64,000 bases of DNA from Siniperca chuatsi (lineage: Eukaryota > Chordata > Actinopteri > Centrarchiformes > Sinipercidae), in assembly GCF_020085105.1 (NCBI RefSeq), contig NC_058055.1, forward strand, positions 21,929,822 to 21,993,821, given 5' to 3'. Shown piece after piece: positions 1 through 10,000 of this stretch. The translations under genes were made by a program, and so were the position numbers. Numbering within the stretch: the stretch's first letter is position 1; every line of letters starts with the position of its first letter. The notes under the pieces are model-generated. The model made no database searches. It was given only the letters and a program-made list of their open reading frames with translations, and was not told the DNA's origin.

Positions 1-369
1 CCAGGTAGCATTATTGGTTATGTTAAGGTCTGTTGGCTGAACGACTGTAGAACAGTTTCTGTGCAGCTGGCTCTGAGTATCAGAGAGAAAAACATTATAG
101 GAAACAGGTGAAACGACACAGCTAAAACTCTCAGACTGAGTAGACTACAATACTAGATAGGCTACAAGCAAATAAGGGAAAGTGCTAAATTCAGTTAAAG
201 TCATTGGTTGATGTTTAGATATTATTATTCAGGGGTTGCAGGAACTTGTGAGTGCTGACATAGCATGAGTGTCTTTTTCAATGTACAAATTGTTTATTTT
301 GTTGTCTTTCATGCTATTATGCCCACTTTTACTGCCAATAATCTGCCTCTGCTGTCAACTGCAGCCTTA

Positions 370-1020
370 AAGGACCACACCATAGCTATCGCATGTTTTT
401 AGACCGTTTACAAAAAAACTATAAACTTGAATGTAAACAATCAAATGCTTTTTCAGCATCTGAAGAAATGATGGCTGTGGATGAAGAGCATGAATAATGT
501 GCAGGAGTTGTCTGATATTATCTGTAGCACGTCTATTTTTGAAAAAACCTGTTTGATCACTATGGACAAGGAGAGACACATACGGGTCCAGAACATTCGC
601 CATTAGCTTTATGTATATAGAGCATTCCTGGGGGATTTATCGTTTTTTTTGCAGTAAAGAACTTAAAACAATATGTCACCTAGGTGAAAATAATCCTTTC
701 TTAAAAGATGCATGCATCATGTCTAAGCGTTAGGGACTTAGTTACAACGAAAAAGCAGCCGATTTCTTCCTTTTACATAATTAACAGAGCCTGATGAAGC
801 TCCATTATGTGCTTGTCCACCTGCTCTGGTGGGAGTTTAGGTAAATTTGCATGAGACAGAAAATCGTCACTCGTGGCTGCATCTGTTATCTGTAGAGTAA
901 AGCTTTTGATCAAATTATTCAAAGCAATAGTTTACTTCTGCTGCCTCCGCGGTTGTGACCATCTGAGGTTTTAATATCAGAAATATGTGCGTATCTGATC
1001 ATTCGATTGACTCTTGAGCG
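370..1020 (-). mobile_element. L1-clade LINE ORF2 fragment (degenerate)
   Basis: Read on the minus strand, short frames separated by stops and shifts follow the order of an L1-type ORF2. First comes a linker ending in FLSHANLPKLPPEQ (near 840-890). Then comes the reverse-transcriptase block HSDQTGFFKNRRATDN (near 540-570), then SSDAEKAFDC in another frame (near 440-470). These resemble the fish L1 motifs around LP.L..EQ, DQ.GF..R...DN and DAEKAFD. No intact ORF or element end was found. It lies in slc37a2 intron 2, on the same strand as the gene. Confidence 0.7.
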
Positions 1021-1315
1021 ATAACAAATGGCTTGGATGGGCGCTATTAAGATAAAGATTTTGTCTAGCTCTGAGTAAGAGATTCAAACAGTGTTTTCAT
1101 CCACTCATTTATCTCCTTTGTTCTTTAATGAGGACAGGGGAAGACATGCACATAAACTCAAGATAAGAGATTTTTGACTTTTTCATGATTTCCAAACTCA
1201 TATGAAGGAGCTCCAGAGAGCATCTTATAGGCAGCGTTTGCCTCACGAGCCACACTTGTCAAGTTCCTCCAAAAACCCTACTGTAGATAAAAAGGAATTG
1301 AATTGTCCCAGTCAC

Positions 1316-3556
1316 CTTAACAATGCTGATAGGTTTCCGTGAGAGATGGTAGGCCGTGTAGAAGAGGAAGGTGAGGAAAAGAATGAAACTGCGATACCTG
1401 CAAAAGATAGATTAAAAAAATGAAGATGTGTTGGCAAACAGAAGAAGAAATAAGGACAACAAAGACAAACATGGAGATCTATTTTACTTGACTTTGCTTG
1501 TTAATCTTTTAAAAAAAAAATACATGAACTCTTGCTGCCATAAAACAAGAGCCTTTACATAAATACAAATTACTGTAAGAATTTTTCCATTGACGTAGAA
1601 ATGTGTGTTTGGGATATCAACATAAACATAAGCAAACTGCTACCAGCATGTCATGGATCAACTGTGTTCCTACTGGGTGGCATCAGAGGGTTATTATAAT
1701 TATATAACTTATATTATATTAAGTTTTTACATATTCCATAAATACAGTTTATATTCTTTTACCCTGTCCTCAAGGGGACATAATAATAAAAGCACCTCTC
1801 AATTAAATTAAATTAATTAAAAAAAGAAGAAGCAAAGATGAGAGAAAAGCCAAAGAAATAAATACAGTTCAATGTTGCATTTATGTTTTTTTCCTCTTTC
1901 CATCCTCATTAATCATCTCACGCCACCTCACATTTATCTTGTGACCCTTTGGAGGGGCCCAACCCCTAGGTTGGGAATCACTGGACTAAACTACTACTAC
2001 TACTACTACTAAATGTATATTAAGTAGTTAAAACTAGCTCCACCTCGACCAGCTGCAACATTAAAATGTTACTTACACACTGATGCATCAGTATTAACAT
2101 CCTAATAATGTCATATCTAATAATATATCAGCCACAGGGGCCATATTTCTGAAAACCCGGTGATTTTACTTTTAACACTTTAAGTACATTTAGCTGACAA
2201 CACTTCTGTACTTTTACTTAAGTGGATTTTGAATCATTGTTTTATTGCTACTTTTACTCAGGTAAAAGATCTGAGTCTGACACTGTGTCAGCAAAAACTG
2301 AACATGATAAACTTGATTAAGATAGGATTTATTGCAGGGCTGTTGTATTCGTTTGCATTAGATTGTACAGGTGTACCTAACAGACAGGTAAGATCAGTGT
2401 TTATGGCACATCCAAGTGTCATTACTTCATTATGTTTTTTATCACATACACAAGAAACATGCCATGGCACTGTGAGAGAGAGAGTTTCAATAACAAGAGC
2501 CATTCATCACTCTTGTGTTTTTAACATTTTGCAACAGACATACAAGATAAGATACAACATTTAGTTGGGGTGCTCATAACAAAACATGAAAAAGAAAATT
2601 AAATCGATTAGTCGATCTACAGAATATTATATTTTCTGCAACTATTTTGACAATTGATTTATCATCTTAGTCAATTTTCAAGCAAAAATAGCAAACATTA
2701 GATGGTTTCAGGTTCTCAAAGGTGTGGATTTGACCCTTTTACCTGTCTTACATTACAGTAAATTAAAAATATTTGGGTTTTGGACCAAAAAAGCTATTTA
2801 AAGGTATCCCCTTGGATTCTGGGAAATTAGGATGGACATTTTTCCACACAATTAATCGTTAAATTGAGGCGGATTGCTTGATAATGAATAATAGTCACAA
2901 TTAGTCAAAATAATTAAAAAAATTATTTGTTTGTTTTTTTAAATAATTGCTACTTTTTAAATTTCACGGCTAGAGGTGTGAAGTGATATTAGAAACTGAG
3001 ACGTTATTAAAATAAGGTGCCCCTTGTCTTGGCGAATTCCTTAAATGCTGGATTTGTCGACCACCGTATCGATTCGATAAAGGTCAAATCTGTGTCAATA
3101 AAGGAGGAAGCTCTGAAATGCCAATTTTTTGAATGGAGTTTGGCGTGGCTGTTGATTCTCACAGCCGAACCCAAATGAACCGGGTACAGATATCCCGGCG
3201 ATAACGACTGCAGTAGTAATGGGTTTGTAACAGGTAGTAGGATATAGAAAATTAAGTGCTTATATAATGAGCCCACTGGGTTTACTGTCCCCAATACAAA
3301 TTCACAGAATGTGTGTTTATCGATGTGGTTAAGTTAAGCCAATCATTTACAGCGGGGAGATAAGTTAGCACACATTTAGACCAGCTGCTCTCTTTCAACC
3401 CCAACGGCTGGAGGTAACGTTAACGAGGGTGCCATTAAACTGGCTGTTTTTTTGAAAGTGCGGAGAACAATAGGAATGGATAATAATGGAAACTTACCAA
3501 CTATCTCGAGAAAAGGACGTGATAAGTCGTATGCCGGGAGCCAGGGACGACTTCAT
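1316..3556 (-). CDS. slc37a2: slc37a2, sugar-phosphate exchanger 2 (5' part only)
   Basis: Two coding exons are visible. Exon 1 runs 3556-3498, from ATG to a GTAAGT donor, and encodes M-K-S-S-L-A-P-G-I-R-L-I-T-S followed by FSRDS. Exon 2 runs 1397-1316, between a TTTTGCAG acceptor and a GTGACT donor. The split Trp codon (TG|G) joins them into FSRDSWYRS, then a hydrophobic first membrane helix, then YHLSRKPISIVK. The start MKSSLAPG and the SRKPISIVK block match human SLC37A2 closely and SLC37A1 less well. The family members are 12-helix major-facilitator proteins of the ER membrane that exchange glucose-6-phosphate for phosphate. Only about 47 of roughly 500 residues are here. No third exon was found in 1-1315, so the gene continues to the left. 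ccdc15 lies upstream on the same strand, as in human 11q24, which supports the a2 rather than the a1 assignment. Confidence 0.9.
1905..2290 (+). mobile_element. MITE fragment, CAGTGGTGGAA family
   Basis: The stretch reading GGGGCCCAACCCCTAGGTTG, then a short (CTA)n run near 1989-2010, then AGCTCCACCTCGACCAGCTG, and ending CAGGTAAAAGATCTGAG repeats the order of the element at 32070-32848. It is a 3' part of the same non-autonomous family and lacks the left terminus. It lies in slc37a2 intron 1. Confidence 0.65.
2600..2915 (+). mobile_element. hAT-like MITE, copy A (AATCGATTAGTCGA family)
   Basis: Shares ordered segments with four other copies in the window: an AATCGATTAGTCGA start, GCAACTATTTTGACAATTGA, GCAAAAATAGCAAACATTAG, TTTGGGTTTTGGAC, GGATGGACATTTTTC, and a closing run of TTAATCG-type repeats. 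The pattern is a common fish non-autonomous DNA element. No coding capacity. Family name is from memory. Confidence 0.6.
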
Positions 3557-4080
3557 TTTCGATGGAAACTTAGTCAGACTTTACACAGAAACAGTCAGAG
3601 CTTGGTTCCAGACATGTCCTCCAATAAGTACCAAAATCAGACAGTTTAAAGGCACTGCACCTACTGTAACAGGAGAAGATAACCGGCTGCTTATTAACGA
3701 GTTGTAACAGCCGTTAGCTAGCCCGGGACAAAAACAAACGCTTACTTGTTTCGTAGTACCTAGTGAAAACGGACCTTAATGCCTGGTAAATAAAGCCACA
3801 GGTTCAAAGTAGACGTTAGCTGCTAGAGGAATAAAGCAGCAACCATGCAGCTTCCTGGTGGGAGATACAGTCCGTAAACATCCAACAGTTCTCCATAGCT
3901 GAGTTTATATGGACCGGTCGGTAGAGCCAGCCTACCTCTGTGCAGCTGTAATACACGTATCAGTTCAAAAAAGGCGTCCGTTATTAATATAAAACAGTTG
4001 TTATTATCATTATTATTATTATTATTAGCAGCCTAAATGTGTTATTCCATGAGATTTTCCACTCGGAGACTCCCGGCGGC

Positions 4081-4105
4081 CACGTGATCCTCCCCTCTGA
4101 CGTCA
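4081..4105. promoter_or_regulatory. E-box plus CRE in the slc37a2 upstream region
   Basis: A CACGTG E-box (4081-4086) lies 12 bases from a full palindromic CRE, TGACGTCA (4098-4105), about 530-550 bp upstream of the slc37a2 ATG in a locally GC-rich patch. Both are exact consensus matches. The assignment to slc37a2 is inferred from position. No TSS evidence is available. Confidence 0.45.
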
Positions 4106-4463
4106 CGGCGAACAGGAAACAGCTGAAGTCAGGGGCAGCTGACGCTCCAGTGGTTCCCAAAATGGGGGTCGGTACCCTTTTGGAGGGTCGCAATATAACT
4201 CCGAGGGGTCGCACATGACTAACTTGATAAGGACAACGCATCTTATGCTGCTGAAAATGATTAATTATTATTATTTTTGCTGGCCTATCTTTAATCTTTA
4301 CCTTTTTACAGCATTATCAGCAAAATGTACATTAAGCATCAAAAGCAAAAGCAATCCTTGGGCAGGATGAGCCGTCATACATAAACATTAAGGTGGAGCT
4401 ATTTTTTTAACTTATTTATAATTTTGAATCTATACCAAAGCATTATATTTTATAAATGATCAT

Positions 4464-4712
4464 ATACACTCAGTTGCCAGTTTATTAGATATACCTAGCT
4501 AAAACTAATGGGAGTCTAATACAGCAAATCTGCAATCAATCCTACCTTCATGAAGGTTATAATGTTCAGTTTTTGGTGAAACTGTTTCACTGTTTGTGTT
4601 GGTTCAACTTTGTGATCATTTGAGAGGCAGCAGTTTGTGGGGCCGTTGAACTGTATTGTATTATACAGAGAGGTGTATGTTATTTAGCGTCAGCTGCACC
4701 AGGCCTTAAAGA
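4464..4712 (+). mobile_element. Tc1-type MITE, truncated copy
   Basis: Begins with TACACTCAGTTGCCAGTTTA, a Tc1/mariner-like terminal repeat seen in many fish elements, followed by ACCTTCATGAAGGTTATAAT and AACTGTATTGTATTATACAG. The second half of the pattern recurs at 23318-23650. The right terminus is missing here. Non-coding. Confidence 0.6.
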
Positions 4713-4768
4713 AGTGAAACTATCTGATCCCTCTGGTGAAGCTGCTCATAACTCACAGGCAACGTTCG

Positions 4769-4903
4769 TAGAAAAGGTTTCAGTCGTAGTCATCTGGACA
4801 CTGTTTTCAGAATCAAGCCGAATGAGAATGACTTCCGGATGGGAGCCGAAACGTCTTGATTCTGAAAACAGTGTCCAGATGACTACGACTGAAACCTTTT
4901 CTA
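4769..4903. repeat. Perfect 49-bp inverted repeat (hairpin)
   Basis: The arms 4769-4817 and 4855-4903 are exact reverse complements over 49 bases, with a 37-base spacer. The left arm starts TAGAAAAGGTTTCAGTCGTA. Half of the unit recurs at 9072-9185. Family not identified. It has no plausible coding frame of its own. Confidence 0.9.
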
Positions 4904-6360
4904 TGATAGAACACTCCTGGACGAATGAGGGACTACACCGTCTCACAGGCAACTTGTGACAAGGGGCTGCATGGCTTCATTTACTACAACTGATTTTACA
5001 GTACTGCTGACCATTTCCCAAAGCCCACTGCAATGGTTTTGGGTTTTTTAATGTTTTTTTCGTTCCAGGCTTTAGTCCGATTTTTTGTTGTTGTTAATTT
5101 CATTACAGTGAATATCATCTGCTGCTTTTAGATTTGTTATACATGTTATTGCGTGGTAATGCAAATAGAGACTGTCAATTACATTAATGCACAACCATAA
5201 ATGACAAAAATTAAAGCAGACTTGATGTTGACTGTGATGGGTTACCTAGCTCAGTAAAATTTCCATTCTATATATACTCAAGGATTTCATACCACCATGT
5301 AATAAATAGAGGATTGACTGTTTCAACTTTCAACCCATAACTTTAAAATCTAATGAGCAAACATTTGACACCCTCAAAAAACGATAATATAATAACTAAA
5401 TACTGCCAGTGTACAAAAATCATGATGCAGTTATGTGATCACTATGTAGCGTATGGCACTGAAGAGGGCTTTAAAATAATACAAATTGAAATGACTATAA
5501 CCATTTATAAAACATTTAAATAAAAACGTGTCACAGATTACACAGTAGGTTATACAATTAAATACAGATACAAAATAATGTAACATTTGGATACCAGCCG
5601 GTGTTTATAGGACCACACACTTTGACACTTGTTCCTATTAAGAATGAATTCTAAGTAACATTTAATTAAAAAGATGACAGAATCCATTTTTATTACATTT
5701 TTTTAAACACAGCCCTGAAAACTTTGACATGAGCTATAGCAGATTCTAAAAAATCCCACACAACAAACAGCAAATCCTCAAAAGCACATTCTCAAGTTTA
5801 CACATGTACTGATGCTTTACTAATCATGTAAACTGACTTCACTAATTACATGTAGAGAGTATGCTTACATACAAATGTCTTAATTATCAATAAATAAACT
5901 AAAAGTAAATTCATGTGAGGTCGCATACAATTTTAAATATATTTAATAAACAAAATTTAGACTTTGTGCTGAGAATAGACGTCTCAGAACCATGTCGGTT
6001 TCTGGCGCAACATCAATCTGCTGCCAATCTGATGGTTTTATCAACAGAAAACAAAATACCTCGATAAAACAATAATGCTATTATTGCATAATAAACATAA
6101 TTAAACATTCTCCAGCCAGTAGATGCCTTTAAAAAAATATAAAAAATAGCATTTAACGTGGTTAAAGCAGCAACATCGGTAAATCAGTCCGCTACCTACA
6201 AATGAATGAGTGATTCTTACAGTATCAGTTGTCCACAGCTGCTTTATACTGTATGAAAAGCTTCTCCTTCAGTTCATTAAACATCTGCAGCCATCTGAAG
6301 GCAGCAGGACAGACATATTGATAAATCTGCAGCCTCTGATTTGAGAAGTGCCGTCCACTG

Positions 6361-6580
6361 TGTTTACGTTCATTAAATCACATGCAAATGACACCAGGCT
6401 GCTACAGAATAACCACACACAACTCTACACACATCAGACGGGTCAGCTTTAACTCGGCATTCTGGTGTTTATGCGGGAGACATCGGATTGCCAGAGCTCA
6501 TTAATCCTCTGCATCACAGCCTCCTTTCCAATAAAAAAATAAAAATAAAATCAGAGGTCATGTTTTATTCTTGAAATGCT
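6361..6580. repeat. Dispersed ~210-bp repeat, copy 1
   Basis: Shares ordered blocks with 19850-20075: TTAAATCACATGCAAA, GACACCAGGCTG, ATAACCACACA, CTCTACACACATCAGAC, GAGCTCATTAATCCT/GGGCTCATTAATCCT and CATGTTTTATTCTTGA. Identity looks like roughly 80 per cent. This copy lies just downstream of ccdc15. Family unknown. Confidence 0.7.
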
Positions 6581-6696
6581 GCTGTATCACATTTTAAGAC
6601 ATGATGTGACCATTTACAATGTGAAATACAGTAGAATTACGACTGAAATAGCATCAGATTGATGTGATCATATAAACTGCTTCACCAAGCTATTTT

Positions 6697-6702
6697 TTTA
6701 TT
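6697..6702 (-). terminator. Candidate ccdc15 poly(A) signal
   Basis: AATAAA on the minus strand, about 380 nt after the ccdc15 stop at 7084. It is the first canonical hexamer I found downstream. Another lies at 6564-6569. Confidence 0.4.
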
Positions 6703-6824
6703 ATTCATTTGGTTATTAGGATACATCATCTAGGAACAATCAACGTCTGTACAAAAGTTTGCGCAAATTCATCAGGTAGATGTTGACATATTATTATTTG
6801 ACAGGATAAGTGAAAACTTTGGCC

Positions 6825-6965
6825 TGCTGGTAGCGCTAGATGAGAAGTCAGGGATCACCAAAGTCATTTGGATTCATCTTGTGGAAAACATGAATGCCTG
6901 TACAAAATGTCACGACAATCCATCTAATATCTGGTGAAGTATTTCAGTCTGGAGGCTAAACACGT
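6825..6965. repeat. Dispersed repeat with CTGGTGGCGCTAGA-like core, copy 1
   Basis: Contains TGGTAGCGCTAGATGAGAAG, TCAGGGATCACCAAAGTCAT, GATTCATCTTGTGGAAAACATGAATG-type text and CAATCCATCTAATA. The same order appears at 14505-14700, 44690-45060 and 56700-57185. Widespread fish repeat; non-coding. Confidence 0.6.
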
Positions 6966-7083
6966 CCTGGACCACTCTCGGACAGAGGTAAAACTGACTC
7001 CAAAATGTTGGACTGTTCCTTTAAACAGGCTGCAAGGAGCCTGTTTCTACCAGGAAATGCCCACTGCAGCTCATCAGCTTCCT

Positions 7084-10000
7084 TTACTGTAAATCCAAAC
7101 TCAACATTGTTGAATGTAACGCCTTGGCATAAGCTGTGGAAGAGACAAATGTTACTGTCAACAGTGTTTTTAATGTTTTCATGTATAGTTCCACTAAAGC
7201 TCAGTGTGCAGTGAGTGAGGCATTGTGTGCAGTGAGCACCTTTGGGATTGTTGTGGAAGACACAGTTGTTTGCACAGGTGTCCGGGTGGGAGTCCCAGAA
7301 AGAGGAAGCACAGCAGCAGAGAGGAGGGAGCTCCAGCTTCTCCTGAGACAGTCGCTCCTTCATCTGAGCTCTCAGAGCCTCAATGAACCTGCAGAGAGTT
7401 ACAATCAGCCCGTTTATCACGACAGCTTCAGCTTCACGAAGCCACATGCTTTTTTTTTTTTTAGTTCAGTTTATTTGGTCCAGTGTTGCATTTGAGTTCT
7501 GGTTCGTGTTCACACTGACTTCTTACAAACACAGGCAAGTATTTCTGAGTACACATGAAGTTATCTGGACTGACAGGTAACTCGTTGATTGGACAGTTTT
7601 AGTGAAATCATACTGCATCATCAGCGCTACATGGGCAAATCAAATTCTGGTGACTTACAGCAACTCATGTTGCACTTTACTGAACTATATGTGTTTATCT
7701 TCTCTGGTGTCACAAGGAGCTCATGAAAAAATAACTATGTTATTTTATGAGCATTAATAGTTGAGACTGCAACTGGCCCTATGAAATTTCAATATACATA
7801 ATAACCAACAGGACAAGAAAGAGGCATTTTGTGCTGTAATTTTACTGCTAAACTACACAGAGTTGGAGAAGTTCCCCTTTAAGTTTTGGCAAATGAATCT
7901 CCATTAATTACCTTGCAGATACTTTCCCTTTCTCCTCTTTTTTCCTCCTCTGCAGCTCCAAAGCTCTCTCCTCCTCCTCCTCCTCCTCAAGCTTCATTCG
8001 CTCCAGAATCAGCAGCTCTCTCTCCTCCAGCTTCTGTCGGGCCTCTGCGAGCTGCCGAACGCTCTCCAACTTTCTCTCTTCCTCCAGACGAACCTGTTCT
8101 TTCTCTGCTTTGATCCTTCAGTGAAGACAGGGACATTTGAGAGCAGCTTTTCACAGAGAGCAAAGAATCACATGTAATTCGCTATTTGCTATACACAGAA
8201 GCAGATTACTGAGCAATTTTGGCAAAATAGTGAAATATATTTGTTTTGATATTTTTTTCTGCTCTGAATGCTTGTCACCACTGTTGTACATTATAAATGA
8301 CTTAAACTTAGCTCAATTCAAGCTGCTCATCTTCATAAAAACATTTAACAGCCATCTTTCAAAGCTACAGAGGTTGATTATTTGAAACTCTAAAGACAGA
8401 TTTTGGGCATAGAATCACTTAAATCGCATGTTCACACCAATAAGAGGAAGTGCTGAAGGAGAAAACACTGTGGTCTCGTCACCTTGCCGTCCTCTTCAGG
8501 TGTTTCCTGTGCTGTTTGTTCTCCTTCACTTGCTCTCGCTCAATGTTCATGTACATACGGCGGTGCATCAGGAACTGAGACTGACGCTGCAGAGAGAGGC
8601 GTGTTATCTATGACATTTGGTCTGACAGGGTTCGAGCAAGTAAAGCCAAAGGTTCATGCACATGTCTGATGTCTACCTGTCTTTTCAGTTCTTCTTGATC
8701 AGACAGAGGCCACAGGACCTGTGGGACTCTGAGGTTGGACTGGAAACCAGGATCAGGTTGTGATTTGTCAGAATCCCACAACATAGGTCCACTCAGCTGA
8801 AACATATACACAGTCAGAACAGAGTCAGTATGCCTAGAAAATAGGGTTTGATTGATCAGCTCCAATCAGTATGAATGTACCAAGCTGCCAACAGCGCTAA
8901 TTTAAATCGATAACAAAATATTTTTGTAGATCTTCAGGCTCGCCACTTTCTCAACACAAATGTTAAGGGAAAAGTCTGGTGATATTCTATATTTTTCTTA
9001 TTGTCAACAAATCCCAAAAAAGAACTGATTTTACTAACAAGTAGTGTGTGTATTCAAAGCCTGATATGTTGTAGAAAAGGTTTCAGTCGTAGTCATCTGG
9101 ACACTGTTTTCACAATCAAGACGTTTCGGCTCCCATCCGGAAGTCATTCTCAATTCTCACATTGAGAATGACCGAAACGTCAGTGGACACACTAACCATC
9201 ACTGGTGCAGCCAACTGATTTTCAAAGTTGCATAATACATTGATTGGAGATCACCTTTAGGTTAAACTTAACTTTATCTGGAAGGCCTAATTCTGGCTAG
9301 TCCTAATTTCCTGGCAAAAACTATACAGAAACATTCAAATCTGCATCAGTGTTAGATGGTGTAGATAAACAAAGCGAGGCATAAACTGCACTGTTTATTG
9401 TTCTTGTGGTTCCTTGTTAGTAGCCTGGATATGTAGAGTTTTGTTAATCCCAGCAGTTTGCGTACAGTATGACGTCTGTCTGTTCCAATTTGACTGAATT
9501 ATGACTCTGAGGAGAAGGTGTGTGGTTTGAGGCTAATTGTGTCGGAAAGAAGAAAAAAAACTCATTTTACTGTACAAATATGGATGTTGTTTGCATTTCA
9601 TCAGATCGCATTTTCTGTTCATATCCTTCAGTTCTTATTCGTTACATCCCTACTTGGATAAGTGCAACTGCAATGAATTGAAAACTATCTGTACCAGTAT
9701 TGGCTGAGACAGCCATGTAAATAATTGTTTATGGGATATTGGTAAATGTCTACATGTCATGCATCCTAGATTAATTAATAAAACAAAACTTGAAATCAGA
9801 AAGCCATCAACATGGCACACAGACTGAACTATGATGAAAGGTGCCACTGCTGCACCGTGGGTATTCATTAACCTTCTGCTTAACGAGGGGACATTCGTGT
9901 AGACTCGTGAAGATATGATCATCTCCCTCTTCCTCTTCTCCCTCAACATCCTCCTCCTCTTCTTCAACTTCCTGCTCTGCTCTCAGCACGTGAGATTCAG

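Larger units (their letters stand above)
3557..6696. other. slc37a2 5' flank and spacer to ccdc15
   Basis: Holds the slc37a2 5' UTR/promoter (to about 4.1 kb), a fragment of the repeat reading CCAGTGGTTCCCAAAATGGG near 4148, a Tc1-type MITE (4464-4712), the perfect 49-bp inverted repeat (4769-4903), and then about 1.8 kb of AT-rich DNA (4.9-6.35 kb is featureless to me) running into the probable ccdc15 3' UTR. No additional gene is seen. Confidence 0.6.

Noticed and set aside
3452-3707. Plus-strand open frames over slc37a2 exon 1
   Set aside because: Antisense shadows. The minus frame MKSSLAPG...FSRDSW with a GTAAGT donor is the real gene.
6956-7447. Single 163-codon frame as the final ccdc15 exon
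   Set aside because: Its last ~95 codons lack family similarity. A 106-bp GT-AG intron (7239-7134) gives the conserved C-terminus, so the long frame is treated as read-through.
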